A stretch of 64,000 nt of DNA, taken from a virus. This document shows, one piece after another, positions 42,401 through 51,071 of this stretch. The DNA lies in IMG/VR virus record IMGVR_UViG_3300021964_009390, positions 1 through 64,000 of that record; one strand, 5' to 3'. The stretch's first letter is position 1, and every line of letters begins with the position of its first letter. Both the position numbers and the translations under genes were made by a program. Under the pieces are notes generated by a model. That model had not been told where the DNA came from and made no database searches. It saw nothing but the letters and a program-made list of their open reading frames with translations.

Positions 42401-43249
42401 TTAGCCTCGCTTGTACCAATGATAAGAAATATAATTGTAGTTTGCTTCACTCTTGAGTAAAAGATCAGCCCATTTGGGCGGTATGGAAGTGGGTTTGTTA
42501 AGTAAGATTTTTTCCCAGTCTTTTATACGTGCATTACTCCATTGCAAGTTTCTAATTTTTATTTTATCTGAGTGGTTTATCATCATATAGTTAAAATAAA
42601 TTTCATATTCAGAGGCGCCCGATTTTTGCTCATTATCTATATTGTTAAGAAAAACAGTGTAGAAATTTTCATTAAATATATTCTCTACACGGGACATAAT
42701 CTCTTTCACGTATTTTGTTTCAAACATCATGTGGTGACATATTCCAGATATTTTTTTATCATATCTTTTTAATCCAATTCCAAGCTTTTCCATGTGAGCA
42801 AAGTATGGCTTATGATATTGGAAACCATGGAACCCTTTACCTCTTCGACCCGTGTTATACAGGCACTTATCATTTTCTATAAAAGTAGTTGGTTTTAAAA
42901 AATAAGTATCTGCGTCAATTACTAAGTATCTATCGAGAATATTTGGAATGCAAATACCAGCATATAGTTTTAGCAATTGTTGCAAATACCAACCAGTGCG
43001 ACAGTCTGCGTTTTTTTCTTTTTCTTTTTCTGTTAGTTTGTATCTGTTTTGACAGTCAGCTAATCCAAACGGAAAAATATTTTCATTTATTGTAATACAG
43101 TTATCAATTTTTAAGTCTTCATTGGATGTGACCAAATAAATATTTCTGTACCCTATAATGTTATTTTTAGTATATTCTATTTGCGTGTGAATTACCTCCG
43201 AATCCTTAGGGCCTACATTAATTACTACGTCGAATTTATAATCTTTCAT
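42401..43249 (-). CDS. Putative glycosyltransferase (DUF6492-like)
   Basis: 282 residues from ATG 43249, preceded by a GGAG ribosome site; the ATG at 43267 reads out-of-frame through a sulfotransferase remnant and is rejected. YLVIDADTYFLKPTTF near 108 gives a DxD-type motif; CRTGWYLQQLLKLYAG near 84 and HHMMFETKY near 170 fit the DUF6492 group. AT-rich and flanked by sulfotransferase pieces, so probably a recent insertion. Confidence 0.65.
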   Translation of the reverse strand: MKDYKFDVVINVGPKDSEVIHTQIEYTKNNIIGYRNIYLVTSNEDLKIDNCITINENIFPFGLADCQNRYKLTEKEKEKNADCRTGWYLQQLLKLYAGICIPNILDRYLVIDADTYFLKPTTFIENDKCLYNTGRRGKGFHGFQYHKPYFAHMEKLGIGLKRYDKKISGICHHMMFETKYVKEIMSRVENIFNENFYTVFLNNIDNEQKSGASEYEIYFNYMMINHSDKIKIRNLQWSNARIKDWEKILLNKPTSIPPKWADLLLKSEANYNYISYHWYKRG

Positions 43250-43250
43250 T

Positions 43251-43353
43251 TTATTCTCCAAATTCATATCTTATCGCACATATTGATTTCTATTGACGTA
43301 CCACCACATCGAGGGATGTGAATAAAAATACATTTATGTTTATGACTTATCAT
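43251..43353 (-). pseudogene. Sulfotransferase remnant (start fused to end)
   Basis: Minus strand from 43353: about 22 codons MISHKHKCIFIHIPRCGGTS, matching the start of copy B (41809-42393), join out of frame to the last codons I-R-Y-E-F-G-E-stop, matching the end of copy A. The plus-strand string TTTATTCTCCAAATTCATA at its end is shared with 41166. A deletion has removed the middle of a third copy. Confidence 0.8.
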
Positions 43354-43372
43354 GTATAATATTTACTCAAAA

Positions 43373-43401
43373 GTTGACTTATGCCAATTTATATTATACA
43401 A
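43373..43401 (+). promoter_or_regulatory. Host sigma70-type promoter
   Basis: TTGACT, 17 bases, TACAAT upstream of the LOG-family gene at 43408, i.e. close to TTGACA-17-TATAAT. This differs from the late boxes and suggests early expression. Confidence 0.5.
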
Positions 43402-43407
43402 TAATAT

Positions 43408-44124
43408 ATGGAGTACAACCCGAAACATCGCAGAAGAACTAGAGAAACAAAAGCATACAACAACAACACTTTTCTGAACAGCAGAGAGGCTCGAAACATC
43501 CGCGTACAATGCGAGGTGATGGAACCGGGAATGAGACTAGATCGGCTAGGAGTTGACAACATGATCACATTTTTCGGAAGCGCCAGAACCAAACCAAACC
43601 ACCCGGATTATATAGACGCGTACAAACTAGCGTACAAACTAGGTACATGGACCAAAAAACATGCACCTACCACAGGTATATCCAGCGGCGGTGGTCCGGG
43701 TATAATGGAAGCCACAAACAAAGGTGCATATGACAGTGGTGCCAAAAGCATAGGGATGGGTATCAGTCTCCCGTTCGAACAGCACAATAACGAATATATC
43801 TCACCTGATTTGGATTTTGAATTCCATTACTTTTTCACTCGCAAATACTGGTGTGTATATTTGAGCAAGGCATATGTGATGATGCCCGGTGGAGTAGGTA
43901 CCATGGACGAGCTGTTCGAGGTGTTGACACTGATACAGACACAAAAAATAAAACAACCCAAACCTATTGTTTTATATAATACAGACTTTTGGAAAAAAAC
44001 TGTGAATTTCTCCCGTATGATTGACCAGGGTACAATAGGTGAGGACGATCTAGAGTTGTTCGAGTATCACGATGACACGCAGACTGCATATGATTATATT
44101 GTCTCAAACATACATTTGACATAA
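43408..44124 (+). CDS. LOG family protein (TIGR00730-like)
   Basis: 238 residues. SGGGPGIMEATNKGAYD (about 91-107) and MMPGGVGTMDELFEVLT (about 155-171) are the GGGxGIM and PGGxGTxxE motifs of LOG/nucleoside 5'-monophosphate phosphoribohydrolases. It would release a base from a nucleotide. A basic N-terminal extension precedes the domain. Role in a phage could be nucleotide salvage or signal degradation. Confidence 0.85.
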   Translation: MEYNPKHRRRTRETKAYNNNTFLNSREARNIRVQCEVMEPGMRLDRLGVDNMITFFGSARTKPNHPDYIDAYKLAYKLGTWTKKHAPTTGISSGGGPGIMEATNKGAYDSGAKSIGMGISLPFEQHNNEYISPDLDFEFHYFFTRKYWCVYLSKAYVMMPGGVGTMDELFEVLTLIQTQKIKQPKPIVLYNTDFWKKTVNFSRMIDQGTIGEDDLELFEYHDDTQTAYDYIVSNIHLT

Positions 44125-44127
44125 ATA
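44121..44127 (+). promoter_or_regulatory. Late promoter box ATAAATA
   Basis: Exactly five bases before the GTG at 44133; the ATG two bases earlier is followed at once by a stop (ATGTGA). Confidence 0.7.
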
Positions 44128-44132
44128 ACTAT

Positions 44133-44375
44133 GTGACCGCAAAAGGTGAGCCAGTATTTCATATATATTTGATATTCATTTTATGCTGTTTGTGTTACGG
44201 TGGTTGGTCACTGTTCAAGTATATTAAATACATGGAAGATACGATTGAACTCCAGTTAGAAGCTATAGACAAACAGAACCAAGAAAACCAAGCGTTAAAG
44301 AACTACATGCTAATGATGCAGCAATACAATCAATCACCAACACATCGATACCAGCCAACACCTCAGCAATTGTAA
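44133..44375 (+). CDS. Small membrane-anchored coiled-coil protein (GTG start)
   Basis: 80 residues: a membrane helix (IYLIFILCCLCYGGWSLF), a coiled coil (DTIELQLEAIDKQNQENQALK) and a Gln/Pro tail. The late box spacing proves the GTG choice. Ends abut the stop of the convergent pyrophosphatase with no gap, within a perfect 14-base palindrome (44369-44382). Confidence 0.6.
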   Translation: MTAKGEPVFHIYLIFILCCLCYGGWSLFKYIKYMEDTIELQLEAIDKQNQENQALKNYMLMMQQYNQSPTHRYQPTPQQL

Positions 44376-44879
44376 TTACAATGTTGTGTCACGATTGATA
44401 ATGTCTATCGCATGAGCTTTATCCAACCAATCCCCAACTTCGACTTTTTTATTCTCTAGGTCTTTGTAGTGTTTGAAAAAGTTCTTTGTAACTTTCAAAA
44501 ACATTGGATCTATATCGTTGTGTATACATCTATACTCTTTGATGTGAGAGCAAGGTGTAGCTAGGATTTTATAATCCTTCTTACCCTGGTCTGTCATGTC
44601 CAAAACACCAATCACATTGCACTCGACCAGTGTACCTCTCATGATGGGTGTGTTGTTGTATATCAAGATATCCAATGGGTCATCATCATCAGCTTTGGTA
44701 CTGGGAATGAAACCATAATTACATGTGTATACCATGGCGCTATTCAAGCATCTGTCCAGCTTGAAAGCTTCAATCACTGGATCGTACTCGTATTTGGCGC
44801 TGGTACCTTTGGATATCTCTACTACTGCATACACCATGTCCGGCGAATTTTTATGTGGTGCCACGTGATACAAATTCAT
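44376..44879 (-). CDS. ppa: Inorganic pyrophosphatase, family I
   Basis: 167 residues, family length. Signature DDDPLDILIYN near 63 (D-x-D-P-x-D), KYEYDP near 29 and DQGKKDYKILA near 98 are the substrate and metal sites. It would pull forward nucleotide-sugar and DNA synthesis by removing pyrophosphate, which suits a phage rich in sugar-nucleotide chemistry. Confidence 0.92.
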   Translation of the reverse strand: MNLYHVAPHKNSPDMVYAVVEISKGTSAKYEYDPVIEAFKLDRCLNSAMVYTCNYGFIPSTKADDDDPLDILIYNNTPIMRGTLVECNVIGVLDMTDQGKKDYKILATPCSHIKEYRCIHNDIDPMFLKVTKNFFKHYKDLENKKVEVGDWLDKAHAIDIINRDTTL

Positions 44880-44918
44880 AGTTGCTAATATATATTGTAA
44901 AATTAAATAGATTACAAG

Positions 44919-45110
44919 ATGGAAAAGGAACTTTTAAAAGAAATAAACAAATTAAACCGGCATAAAAATGATATGTACGTGGTCATAGACACGTTGCAAA
45001 CGAACCTCCGGTCAATATGCAGCTATCTCACGAACGAGCAATTGGACGAAGTCAAAACCCCTAGTTACAAATGGTGTGTTGAATGGACCAGAAACGAGTT
45101 AGATGACTAG
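44919..45110 (+). CDS. Small helical protein
   Basis: 63 residues, coiled-coil-like (MEKELLKEINKLNRHKNDMY...). A TTAAATA box ends ten bases upstream (44903-44909). Overlaps the next gene by eight bases. Unknown. Confidence 0.55.
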   Translation: MEKELLKEINKLNRHKNDMYVVIDTLQTNLRSICSYLTNEQLDEVKTPSYKWCVEWTRNELDD

Positions 45111-45273
45111 TTATCAAGACTTGACTGAGATGTGGCGGGACCATATGTATTATGAAGTGGGTAAAACCATACAGTTAGAACAATGGCCACCTCGTAGAGT
45201 GGCTGAGTTTTGTACATATTTTGCTAGGTATATAGGGTTGAAACAACTAGAAACACTGTATAAGTTCATATAG
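45103..45273 (+). CDS. 56-residue unknown protein
   Basis: ATG 45103 to TAG 45271-45273, overlapping the preceding gene. Aromatic- and Arg-rich (LTEMWRDHMYYEVGKT, WPPRRVAEFCTYFARYIG). Fills the gap before the next late promoter. No family recognised. Confidence 0.5.
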   Translation: MTSYQDLTEMWRDHMYYEVGKTIQLEQWPPRRVAEFCTYFARYIGLKQLETLYKFI

Positions 45274-45277
45274 TAGA

Positions 45278-45284
45278 TTAAATA
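45278..45284 (+). promoter_or_regulatory. Late promoter box TTAAATA
   Basis: Exactly five bases before the ATG at 45290; an overlapping ATAAATA at 45282 does not fit the spacing. Confidence 0.6.
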
Positions 45285-45289
45285 AATAC

Positions 45290-46057
45290 ATGAGCGATCG
45301 AGACGATAAAAAAATATTTGAATCATACACAGACTCCCCGGCTTCAACTCGACCGGGTTCATACATAAGCCGGTTGATACAATCCGCAAAAGACCGAAAA
45401 TCCCGGGGAAGACAGGAAACAGAAACACATAAAGGTTTCAGTTCGGATGACCAACGCGAGGATGATGAACGTGAGATGGAACGTATCATGGCATTGCAAA
45501 AATTCGGTCATGGAGCAGATTACAACACACCATTTGAAGAGACTGACCACAGCAAGGATGACCCGGCATTAGCTCCTGGTGACAAACGTATGAAGGATGG
45601 GAGCGTGGTAGACAAGGATGGTAAAGTGGTGTACAAACCCAAACCAAAAGTTGCCAAAGAGAAGAAAAAGCCGGATGGTGATAGTGATGGAGTGCCGGAC
45701 TGGGCGGACAAACATCATGGTGAAGATGACCATGCTAAGAAAAGAGTGGCTAAAGAAGGTACCAAGGGTACTCGATCAGATCGCGAAAAAGCTGATGTTA
45801 ATGACGATGAAAAAATAGAACCATGGGAAAAGGCCCGGGCGAACGCCATTCGAAAGTCTCAAGGTAAAACGCATTTATGTGCTAAAACAGTGAATCATGA
45901 AAGTTATGGACCAGGTGCCACAATACATGGTCAACACGCCATACCGGACGTGAACGGAAACATCGAGTGGTACATGGTCGAGTTCAAACATGGAACAGAA
46001 AAGGTACGTACAGAAGATGTTGAAGTCGTTTTTGCTGTTGAACATCACCACAATTAA
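45290..46057 (+). CDS. Acidic/basic late protein with Ca-binding-like loop
   Basis: 255 residues. Leader MSDRDDKKIFESYTDS fits the second leader motif seen here (D-x-x-L/I-I-W/F-E-S/N-Y) with an I-F-E gp21-type site. The middle is charged and disordered; DGDSDGVPDWADKHHGEDDH looks like a thrombospondin-3/EF-hand Asp loop. The end ESYGPGATIHGQHAIPDVNG plus VEFKHGTEKVRTEDVEVV is a small folded domain repeated in marine phage proteins. Candidate packaged protein. Confidence 0.65.
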   Translation: MSDRDDKKIFESYTDSPASTRPGSYISRLIQSAKDRKSRGRQETETHKGFSSDDQREDDEREMERIMALQKFGHGADYNTPFEETDHSKDDPALAPGDKRMKDGSVVDKDGKVVYKPKPKVAKEKKKPDGDSDGVPDWADKHHGEDDHAKKRVAKEGTKGTRSDREKADVNDDEKIEPWEKARANAIRKSQGKTHLCAKTVNHESYGPGATIHGQHAIPDVNGNIEWYMVEFKHGTEKVRTEDVEVVFAVEHHHN

Positions 46058-46071
46058 GTATATATATATGT

Positions 46072-46947
46072 ATGCCCTCTGGTAGAGTTACTATATATGT
46101 TGTTACATGGAATAACGAGCAGTTCATAGACTTGTTAGTTAACCGTATACATGAAACTACATCATATCCTTACCGGTTGGTTGTTTCCGAAAACCGGTCT
46201 GAAAATTCTCCAGCTATTATAGAAAAGTTAAAAACACTCAAAGAGAAAGGGCTTATTGATAAAATATACGCGTTTGATCAAAATACTGTTGGTACAGCAC
46301 AACGATTCACACCGGAACATGATGAAGCTGACCGTTTAAAGGAAGGCCGATCATTTTATGTAACTACTGACCATGATGCCTATATAAAGGGGATGTCTGA
46401 TGTCATTCCTGATTGGTTAGAACACTACGCTACTGTGTTAGAGGATGCTCAAAGTGACGTCCGCGCTATAAGAATGAGACCCACAACTGGGCACTTGGCT
46501 GCATATATTGGCGCATGTAACCCGAGACCATCTGACACATCGTTAAAATATAACGATATAGAAAAGTGGTACCACCAGTCCCGGGTAGAAGGTAAACTAC
46601 ATAAAAAATACGATTATTTAAGTAGTAAACATGTACCAACAAATTATCATTTTCAAGCCGTTACTGAATCAGCCATGACCCGGTGGTTTGAAATGCACCC
46701 AACATGTAACCCTGTAGATGGTAATATATGGCCCTACCTTGTCAAAGAACATAATGTACATATATATGCTCCTGCGTATGTTGAAAATTTAAGTATATTT
46801 CAGCACTTTCCAGACCCCACAGGTACAGTGCAATTAGATCCAAAGTACGTCGAAGACAGGAAAAAAGTTTTCCGGTCGGGTAAAAATGAATCTGGTTATA
46901 GTTTCCTCGAATATAAACCCCGTAACTTGACATTTAAAATTATATAA
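46072..46947 (+). CDS. GT2 family glycosyltransferase
   Basis: 291 residues. TIYVVTWNNEQFIDLLVNRIHE at the N-terminus, LVVSENRSENSP and SFYVTTDHDAYI (DxD-like) near 96 indicate a GT-A GT2 fold. It begins the run GT2, aminotransferase, methyltransferase, formyltransferase, a likely glycan assembly operon. Confidence 0.75.
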   Translation: MPSGRVTIYVVTWNNEQFIDLLVNRIHETTSYPYRLVVSENRSENSPAIIEKLKTLKEKGLIDKIYAFDQNTVGTAQRFTPEHDEADRLKEGRSFYVTTDHDAYIKGMSDVIPDWLEHYATVLEDAQSDVRAIRMRPTTGHLAAYIGACNPRPSDTSLKYNDIEKWYHQSRVEGKLHKKYDYLSSKHVPTNYHFQAVTESAMTRWFEMHPTCNPVDGNIWPYLVKEHNVHIYAPAYVENLSIFQHFPDPTGTVQLDPKYVEDRKKVFRSGKNESGYSFLEYKPRNLTFKII

Positions 46948-46948
46948 T

Positions 46949-47602
46949 ATGAATAAGATAAATATAGCTAATATATATACAGTAACAGACTCCTTTGAAC
47001 TGAAATTGGCTGAATACACAGGAGCAAAATATGCTATATGTGTAGATAACATGAGTAACGCATTATTTTTGTCACTATATTATGAAAAACATGTAAAAAA
47101 ATCTTGTGAGGACTTTATAACTATACCTAGTAGAACATATCCTTCGGTCCCGTGTGAAATTATACATGCGGGATTAAAAGTGAAATTTAAACAAGTCGCC
47201 GGTGAAACGTTAACAGGGGCATATCTACTTGAGGGGAGCAATGTATGGGATTCAGCTTTACGGTTTACTGCGGATATGTATAAACCTAAATCACATATGT
47301 GTATATCATTCACCGGTCCGTATAAACACTTCAAATTAAGCAAAGGAGGAGCAATACTTACTGATTCATCAGAAGCAAATAATTGGTTCCGGAGAGCGAG
47401 GTACAGTGGTCGGAGAGAGTGTTCATATCACGAGGATAATTTTGACATGACTGGCTGGAACTACTATATGATGCCAGAACTTGCAGCGCGTGGATTATTG
47501 TTGATGAGCCAATTTTACACCCATGATGGTAAAAAAATAGATAATGACGATTTGACCCTCCCGTACCCTGACCTGAGCAAGTACCCGATATACACGACAT
47601 AA
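46949..47602 (+). CDS. DegT/DnrJ/StrS-type sugar aminotransferase (short)
   Basis: 217 residues, against about 370 for full family members, lacking the C-terminal domain. LAEYTGAKYAICVDNMSNALFLSL (20-43) is the typical start; VWDSALRF (Asp 101) fits the PLP N1 ligand; SFTGPYKHFKLSKGGAILTD (120-139) holds the PLP lysine, probably Lys 126. Next to a VioF-like formyltransferase it could make a 4-amino-4,6-dideoxy sugar nucleotide. The short length makes activity uncertain. Confidence 0.7.
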   Translation: MNKINIANIYTVTDSFELKLAEYTGAKYAICVDNMSNALFLSLYYEKHVKKSCEDFITIPSRTYPSVPCEIIHAGLKVKFKQVAGETLTGAYLLEGSNVWDSALRFTADMYKPKSHMCISFTGPYKHFKLSKGGAILTDSSEANNWFRRARYSGRRECSYHEDNFDMTGWNYYMMPELAARGLLLMSQFYTHDGKKIDNDDLTLPYPDLSKYPIYTT

Positions 47603-47619
47603 TTATTACAATTTGCAAT

Positions 47620-48243
47620 ATGAAAAATTATAAATATACAAAACAATGGTTCACATCTAAAGATTTAGAGCAGTTTTTAAAAATCGACCGGGAGAAAGAA
47701 TTGCATATTCTTGAAATTGGCTCATTTGAAGGTGAAAGTACAGTCTGGTTTCTTAACAATGTACTCCAACATTCAAAATCTACTATCACATGTATAGACC
47801 CGTGGGACAGTTATTCGCAGAATAGCAAAAGCTTTCAAAGTTACTCCAACCCAGAAAATGAATGGCATAATAGTGATAAGTATGACACATTCAAGCATAA
47901 TATAAAAGAGTCTGGGGTTGAAGAAAAGGTTTTAGTTAAAAGAGGATTATCTCATGAAATTTTACCGGAATTGCTTGTTGAGAACAACCAATATGACATC
48001 GTCTTTATAGATGGTAACCATGTAGCCCCATATGTACTAACAGACGCCATGTTTAGCTGGTACATGCTAAAAGATCGTGGGATAATGATATTTGATGATT
48101 ACTTGTGGAGACCTCAGCTTAATAAAGTCTTGACACCAAAACTGGCTGTAGATTCGTTTATAACCAACTTTCAAGATTATTGTGAGGTAATTTACGATGG
48201 CTACCGCAAGGCCATTAAAAAGGTAATGAGTGACAATGAATAA
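47620..48243 (+). CDS. Class I SAM methyltransferase (Methyltransf_24-like)
   Basis: 207 residues. Motif I ILEIGSFEGESTVWFL (about 30-45), TCIDPWDSY, and DIVFIDGNHVAPYV (about 125-138) are those of sugar O-methyltransferases of this family. Leader MKNYKYTKQWF recurs in a remnant at 58413. Overlaps the next gene by 14 bases. Confidence 0.8.
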   Translation: MKNYKYTKQWFTSKDLEQFLKIDREKELHILEIGSFEGESTVWFLNNVLQHSKSTITCIDPWDSYSQNSKSFQSYSNPENEWHNSDKYDTFKHNIKESGVEEKVLVKRGLSHEILPELLVENNQYDIVFIDGNHVAPYVLTDAMFSWYMLKDRGIMIFDDYLWRPQLNKVLTPKLAVDSFITNFQDYCEVIYDGYRKAIKKVMSDNE

Positions 48244-48934
48244 AAAAACACTCATACTAACTGACAATTTACAAGCATACAAGCTAGCGGGTGAACTCAA
48301 CCAGTTGCACGGCGGTATTGATACATATCAATCACCTAATGGTACTATAGAAGGTATACCACATTTACATGTTCGAGATCAAGTAACATCAATTATTGAC
48401 AAATATGACCTTGTCTTATCTATACATTGCAAACAGATTTTCCCAGACGAACTAGTTATCGGTTCACGATGTGTAAATGTACATCCCGGGCTGAACCCAT
48501 ATAATAGAGGTTGGTTTCCACAGGTCTTTTCAATTATTAACGGTCTTCCCAGTGGGGTAACCATTCATGAAATTGATAACGAACTGGACCATGGACCGAT
48601 AATCGCTCAGAAGGAATACACAATACAACCCTGGGACACATCCGGGTCAGCATATGCGAAAATTATAGCTCTTGAAAAAGAATTGCTAATGGAACATTTT
48701 ACATCGATCAGAAATCGTACTTACAAGGCTATACCACCAGAAGAAGAAGGTAATCTCAATTATAAAAAAGATTTTAATAAGTTGAAACATATTGACATGA
48801 ACCAGCAAGGTACATTTGGTGAGTTCATAAACCGGCTCCGTGCACTCACTCATGATAATTATAACAACGCCTATTATATAGAACCTTCCGGTAAAAAGGT
48901 TTTTGTTAAACTCCAACTAGAGTTGGAAGGTTAA
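48230..48934 (+). CDS. dTDP-4-amino-sugar N-formyltransferase (VioF/WlaRD-like)
   Basis: 234 residues. CVNVHPGLNPYNRGWFPQVFSIINGLPSGVTIHEIDNELDHGPIIAQKEY (about 83-132) is nearly diagnostic for dTDP-4-amino-4,6-dideoxyglucose formyltransferases, with catalytic His in VHPG and Asp in DHGP. The C-terminal domain (FGEFINRLRALTHDNYNNAYY) is the small dimer/ligand domain of that family. Acts on a sugar nucleotide in the cytoplasm. Confidence 0.88.
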   Translation: MTMNKKTLILTDNLQAYKLAGELNQLHGGIDTYQSPNGTIEGIPHLHVRDQVTSIIDKYDLVLSIHCKQIFPDELVIGSRCVNVHPGLNPYNRGWFPQVFSIINGLPSGVTIHEIDNELDHGPIIAQKEYTIQPWDTSGSAYAKIIALEKELLMEHFTSIRNRTYKAIPPEEEGNLNYKKDFNKLKHIDMNQQGTFGEFINRLRALTHDNYNNAYYIEPSGKKVFVKLQLELEG

Positions 48935-49003
48935 TTAATTAGTCTATATTAACAACTTTGTAATAAAAGTTGCTAGATTGTATAAAATAACATAAATTAT
49001 ATT

Positions 49004-51052
49004 ATGAAAATAATACACCATGTCACTATGTGGGCCATGTCAGTAGGTACAGTTACCGGTGGAGAGTTGTGGTTCAACAACGGAAAAATGCTAGAAGGAG
49101 AAATACTAGAAGCGAACAACACTCACGTACTGTTCGCGCGCGCGTCCGATCTACAACAATTCAGATTCAGCAAAGAGCTACTGACACTAGACAGTCAAAA
49201 ATTAATAGAGCTATATTATAACACAAACAGATATGGTGAAATTCCACAGGTCAAAACACCGTTAGACGATCGAACATTACAAATCTACACCAATCGTATA
49301 GATCAATTGATCGAGAACCGTTTGAGAGGCCTGAAAAAGAGACCCACTGCAAAAGCTGATGATAATACATGGGTGAGAAGGGTGTATTTGACCACGATTG
49401 GTCGTATACCCAATAGACAAGAGGTCGCGGAGTATCTGAACGATAGAGACTCTCAAAAGAGGGACAAACTGATACAGAAGCTGCTGTCTGGTCCCGGTCA
49501 TGTGACACATCAATTGAACTGGCTGAGCGATTTGTTACGAGTCAAAGATCGTCTGGACGGAGTCAACATAAACGTAGGTGGTGTATACAGGGAATGGCTC
49601 CGACAGCAATTGCAAAACAATGTACCGTGGGACCAGTTTGTGAGAAGTTTGTTGGATAGTGAGGGTGATTTATTCGGTAACAATCCGGCCGCCGGTTATT
49701 ATCTACGAGACAGAGGCATGCAACAAGACAACATAGCGCACACTGTACAAATATTTTTAGGTACACGTCTCGAATGCGCCATGTGTCACAACCACCCGTT
49801 CGACAGATGGACACAAAAAGAGTTTTACGAGATGACCGCATTCACTAGCGGTGTTGGGGGAGTGACTAGAAGCGCTAGGAGGCAACCGTTGAGAGATTTG
49901 AATAGAATGATAAGCAGAGATGGTACACCCCTTGCAGGTAAGTTACAAAATTGGAGAAACGTAGTGAGAGATTCTATACAGTTTGGTGTAGACACAAACG
50001 GTACTGGTAAAATAAAATTGACAGATGAGTTTATGGAAAATGATGCCAAGCCAGGCGACACACTACATGCTAAAGCCATGTTCACACCACATACCTACAT
50101 AGACCCTGAGGATAAAAACCCTAGAAGTCTCACCATACTGGCAAAATGGTTGACTGATCGGAACAACCCGCGGTTCACCACCGTGATAGCCAATAGATTG
50201 TGGAAGAACGTATTTGGTGTAGGTGTAATAGAACCAGTCGACAATTTTATGGATAGCACCATCCCGGAAAACACAGACCTCATGTGGTTTATTGAAAGAA
50301 TATTAGTTAGTGTCAATTATGACATGAGAGAATTCCAACGAGTGTTGTTGAATACCAAGCTGTTCTCTAGAGAGAGCAAACCGACTGATTACGAGAGTCT
50401 GGAAACTTATGATTTTTCTGGACCAGTGTTACGTCGAATGACCGGTGAGCAACTATGGGATTCATTGGTCACTCTAGTATACAACAACATAGACACGAGT
50501 GACAGAGTGTACATACAAAATCAGTCTGCTGTGTATGTGAACATATACAACAAGTACAAGGATTGGAACGGTACAGCCATATATCAAGACCTGGTTCGGA
50601 TAGCTCAAGCCAACCCAGATCAGAGACGGTTGGAAGATTCATTCAAACAAGAGTCTAGCGACGTGAAACCGATACCAGACAGAGGTCTGATTCGAAGCAG
50701 CTATTTGTCGTATCCAGCACCAGGGGGTCACTTGATAAGGCAGTTTGGTGGTAGTGATAAATTGGCAATTGAGAACAGCAACAGTGAACCAAACACAACA
50801 CAAGTGTTAAACTTGTTGAACGGATTTGTAGAGAAAAATATATTGAACAACAAAAAGGCGGATTTTATCAAAAGCATGCAAGCTGAGAAAAACTCGGTCA
50901 AGCAAATTGAAGATGTGTACATGTCTGTGTTGGCACGTAAACCAACCAGTCAAGAGTTACGTGAGCTGAAAGATATACTAAAAGAAGAGAATGGATACAA
51001 ACACGTCGCATGGATATTGCTCAACACCCACGAGTTTATGTTTATACAGTAA
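49004..51052 (+). CDS. DUF1549/DUF1553 protein (planctomycete-type)
   Basis: 682 residues. Signal-like start, short beta domain (GGELWFNNGKMLEGEILEANN), DUF1549 (about 120-285: RVYLTTIGRIPNRQEV, and CAMCHNHPFDRWTQKEFYEM), then DUF1553 (about 370-670: SLTILAKWLTDRNNPRFT, NRLWKNVFGVGVIEPVDNF, ending HVAWILLNTHEFMFIQ). The heme-binding PSCyt1 domain often found before DUF1549 is absent. These proteins are abundant in Planctomycetes and Verrucomicrobia, are exported and have no proven function. A CAACTTT/AAAGTTG inverted repeat lies upstream at 48953-48972. Confidence 0.92.
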   Translation: MKIIHHVTMWAMSVGTVTGGELWFNNGKMLEGEILEANNTHVLFARASDLQQFRFSKELLTLDSQKLIELYYNTNRYGEIPQVKTPLDDRTLQIYTNRIDQLIENRLRGLKKRPTAKADDNTWVRRVYLTTIGRIPNRQEVAEYLNDRDSQKRDKLIQKLLSGPGHVTHQLNWLSDLLRVKDRLDGVNINVGGVYREWLRQQLQNNVPWDQFVRSLLDSEGDLFGNNPAAGYYLRDRGMQQDNIAHTVQIFLGTRLECAMCHNHPFDRWTQKEFYEMTAFTSGVGGVTRSARRQPLRDLNRMISRDGTPLAGKLQNWRNVVRDSIQFGVDTNGTGKIKLTDEFMENDAKPGDTLHAKAMFTPHTYIDPEDKNPRSLTILAKWLTDRNNPRFTTVIANRLWKNVFGVGVIEPVDNFMDSTIPENTDLMWFIERILVSVNYDMREFQRVLLNTKLFSRESKPTDYESLETYDFSGPVLRRMTGEQLWDSLVTLVYNNIDTSDRVYIQNQSAVYVNIYNKYKDWNGTAIYQDLVRIAQANPDQRRLEDSFKQESSDVKPIPDRGLIRSSYLSYPAPGGHLIRQFGGSDKLAIENSNSEPNTTQVLNLLNGFVEKNILNNKKADFIKSMQAEKNSVKQIEDVYMSVLARKPTSQELRELKDILKEENGYKHVAWILLNTHEFMFIQ

Positions 51053-51071
51053 ATTGAATCAAATTAGTACC

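Noticed and set aside
43250-43267. MNLENK start for the glycosyltransferase at 42401
   Set aside because: Those codons are an out-of-frame reading of a sulfotransferase end; ATG 43249 has a GGAG site.
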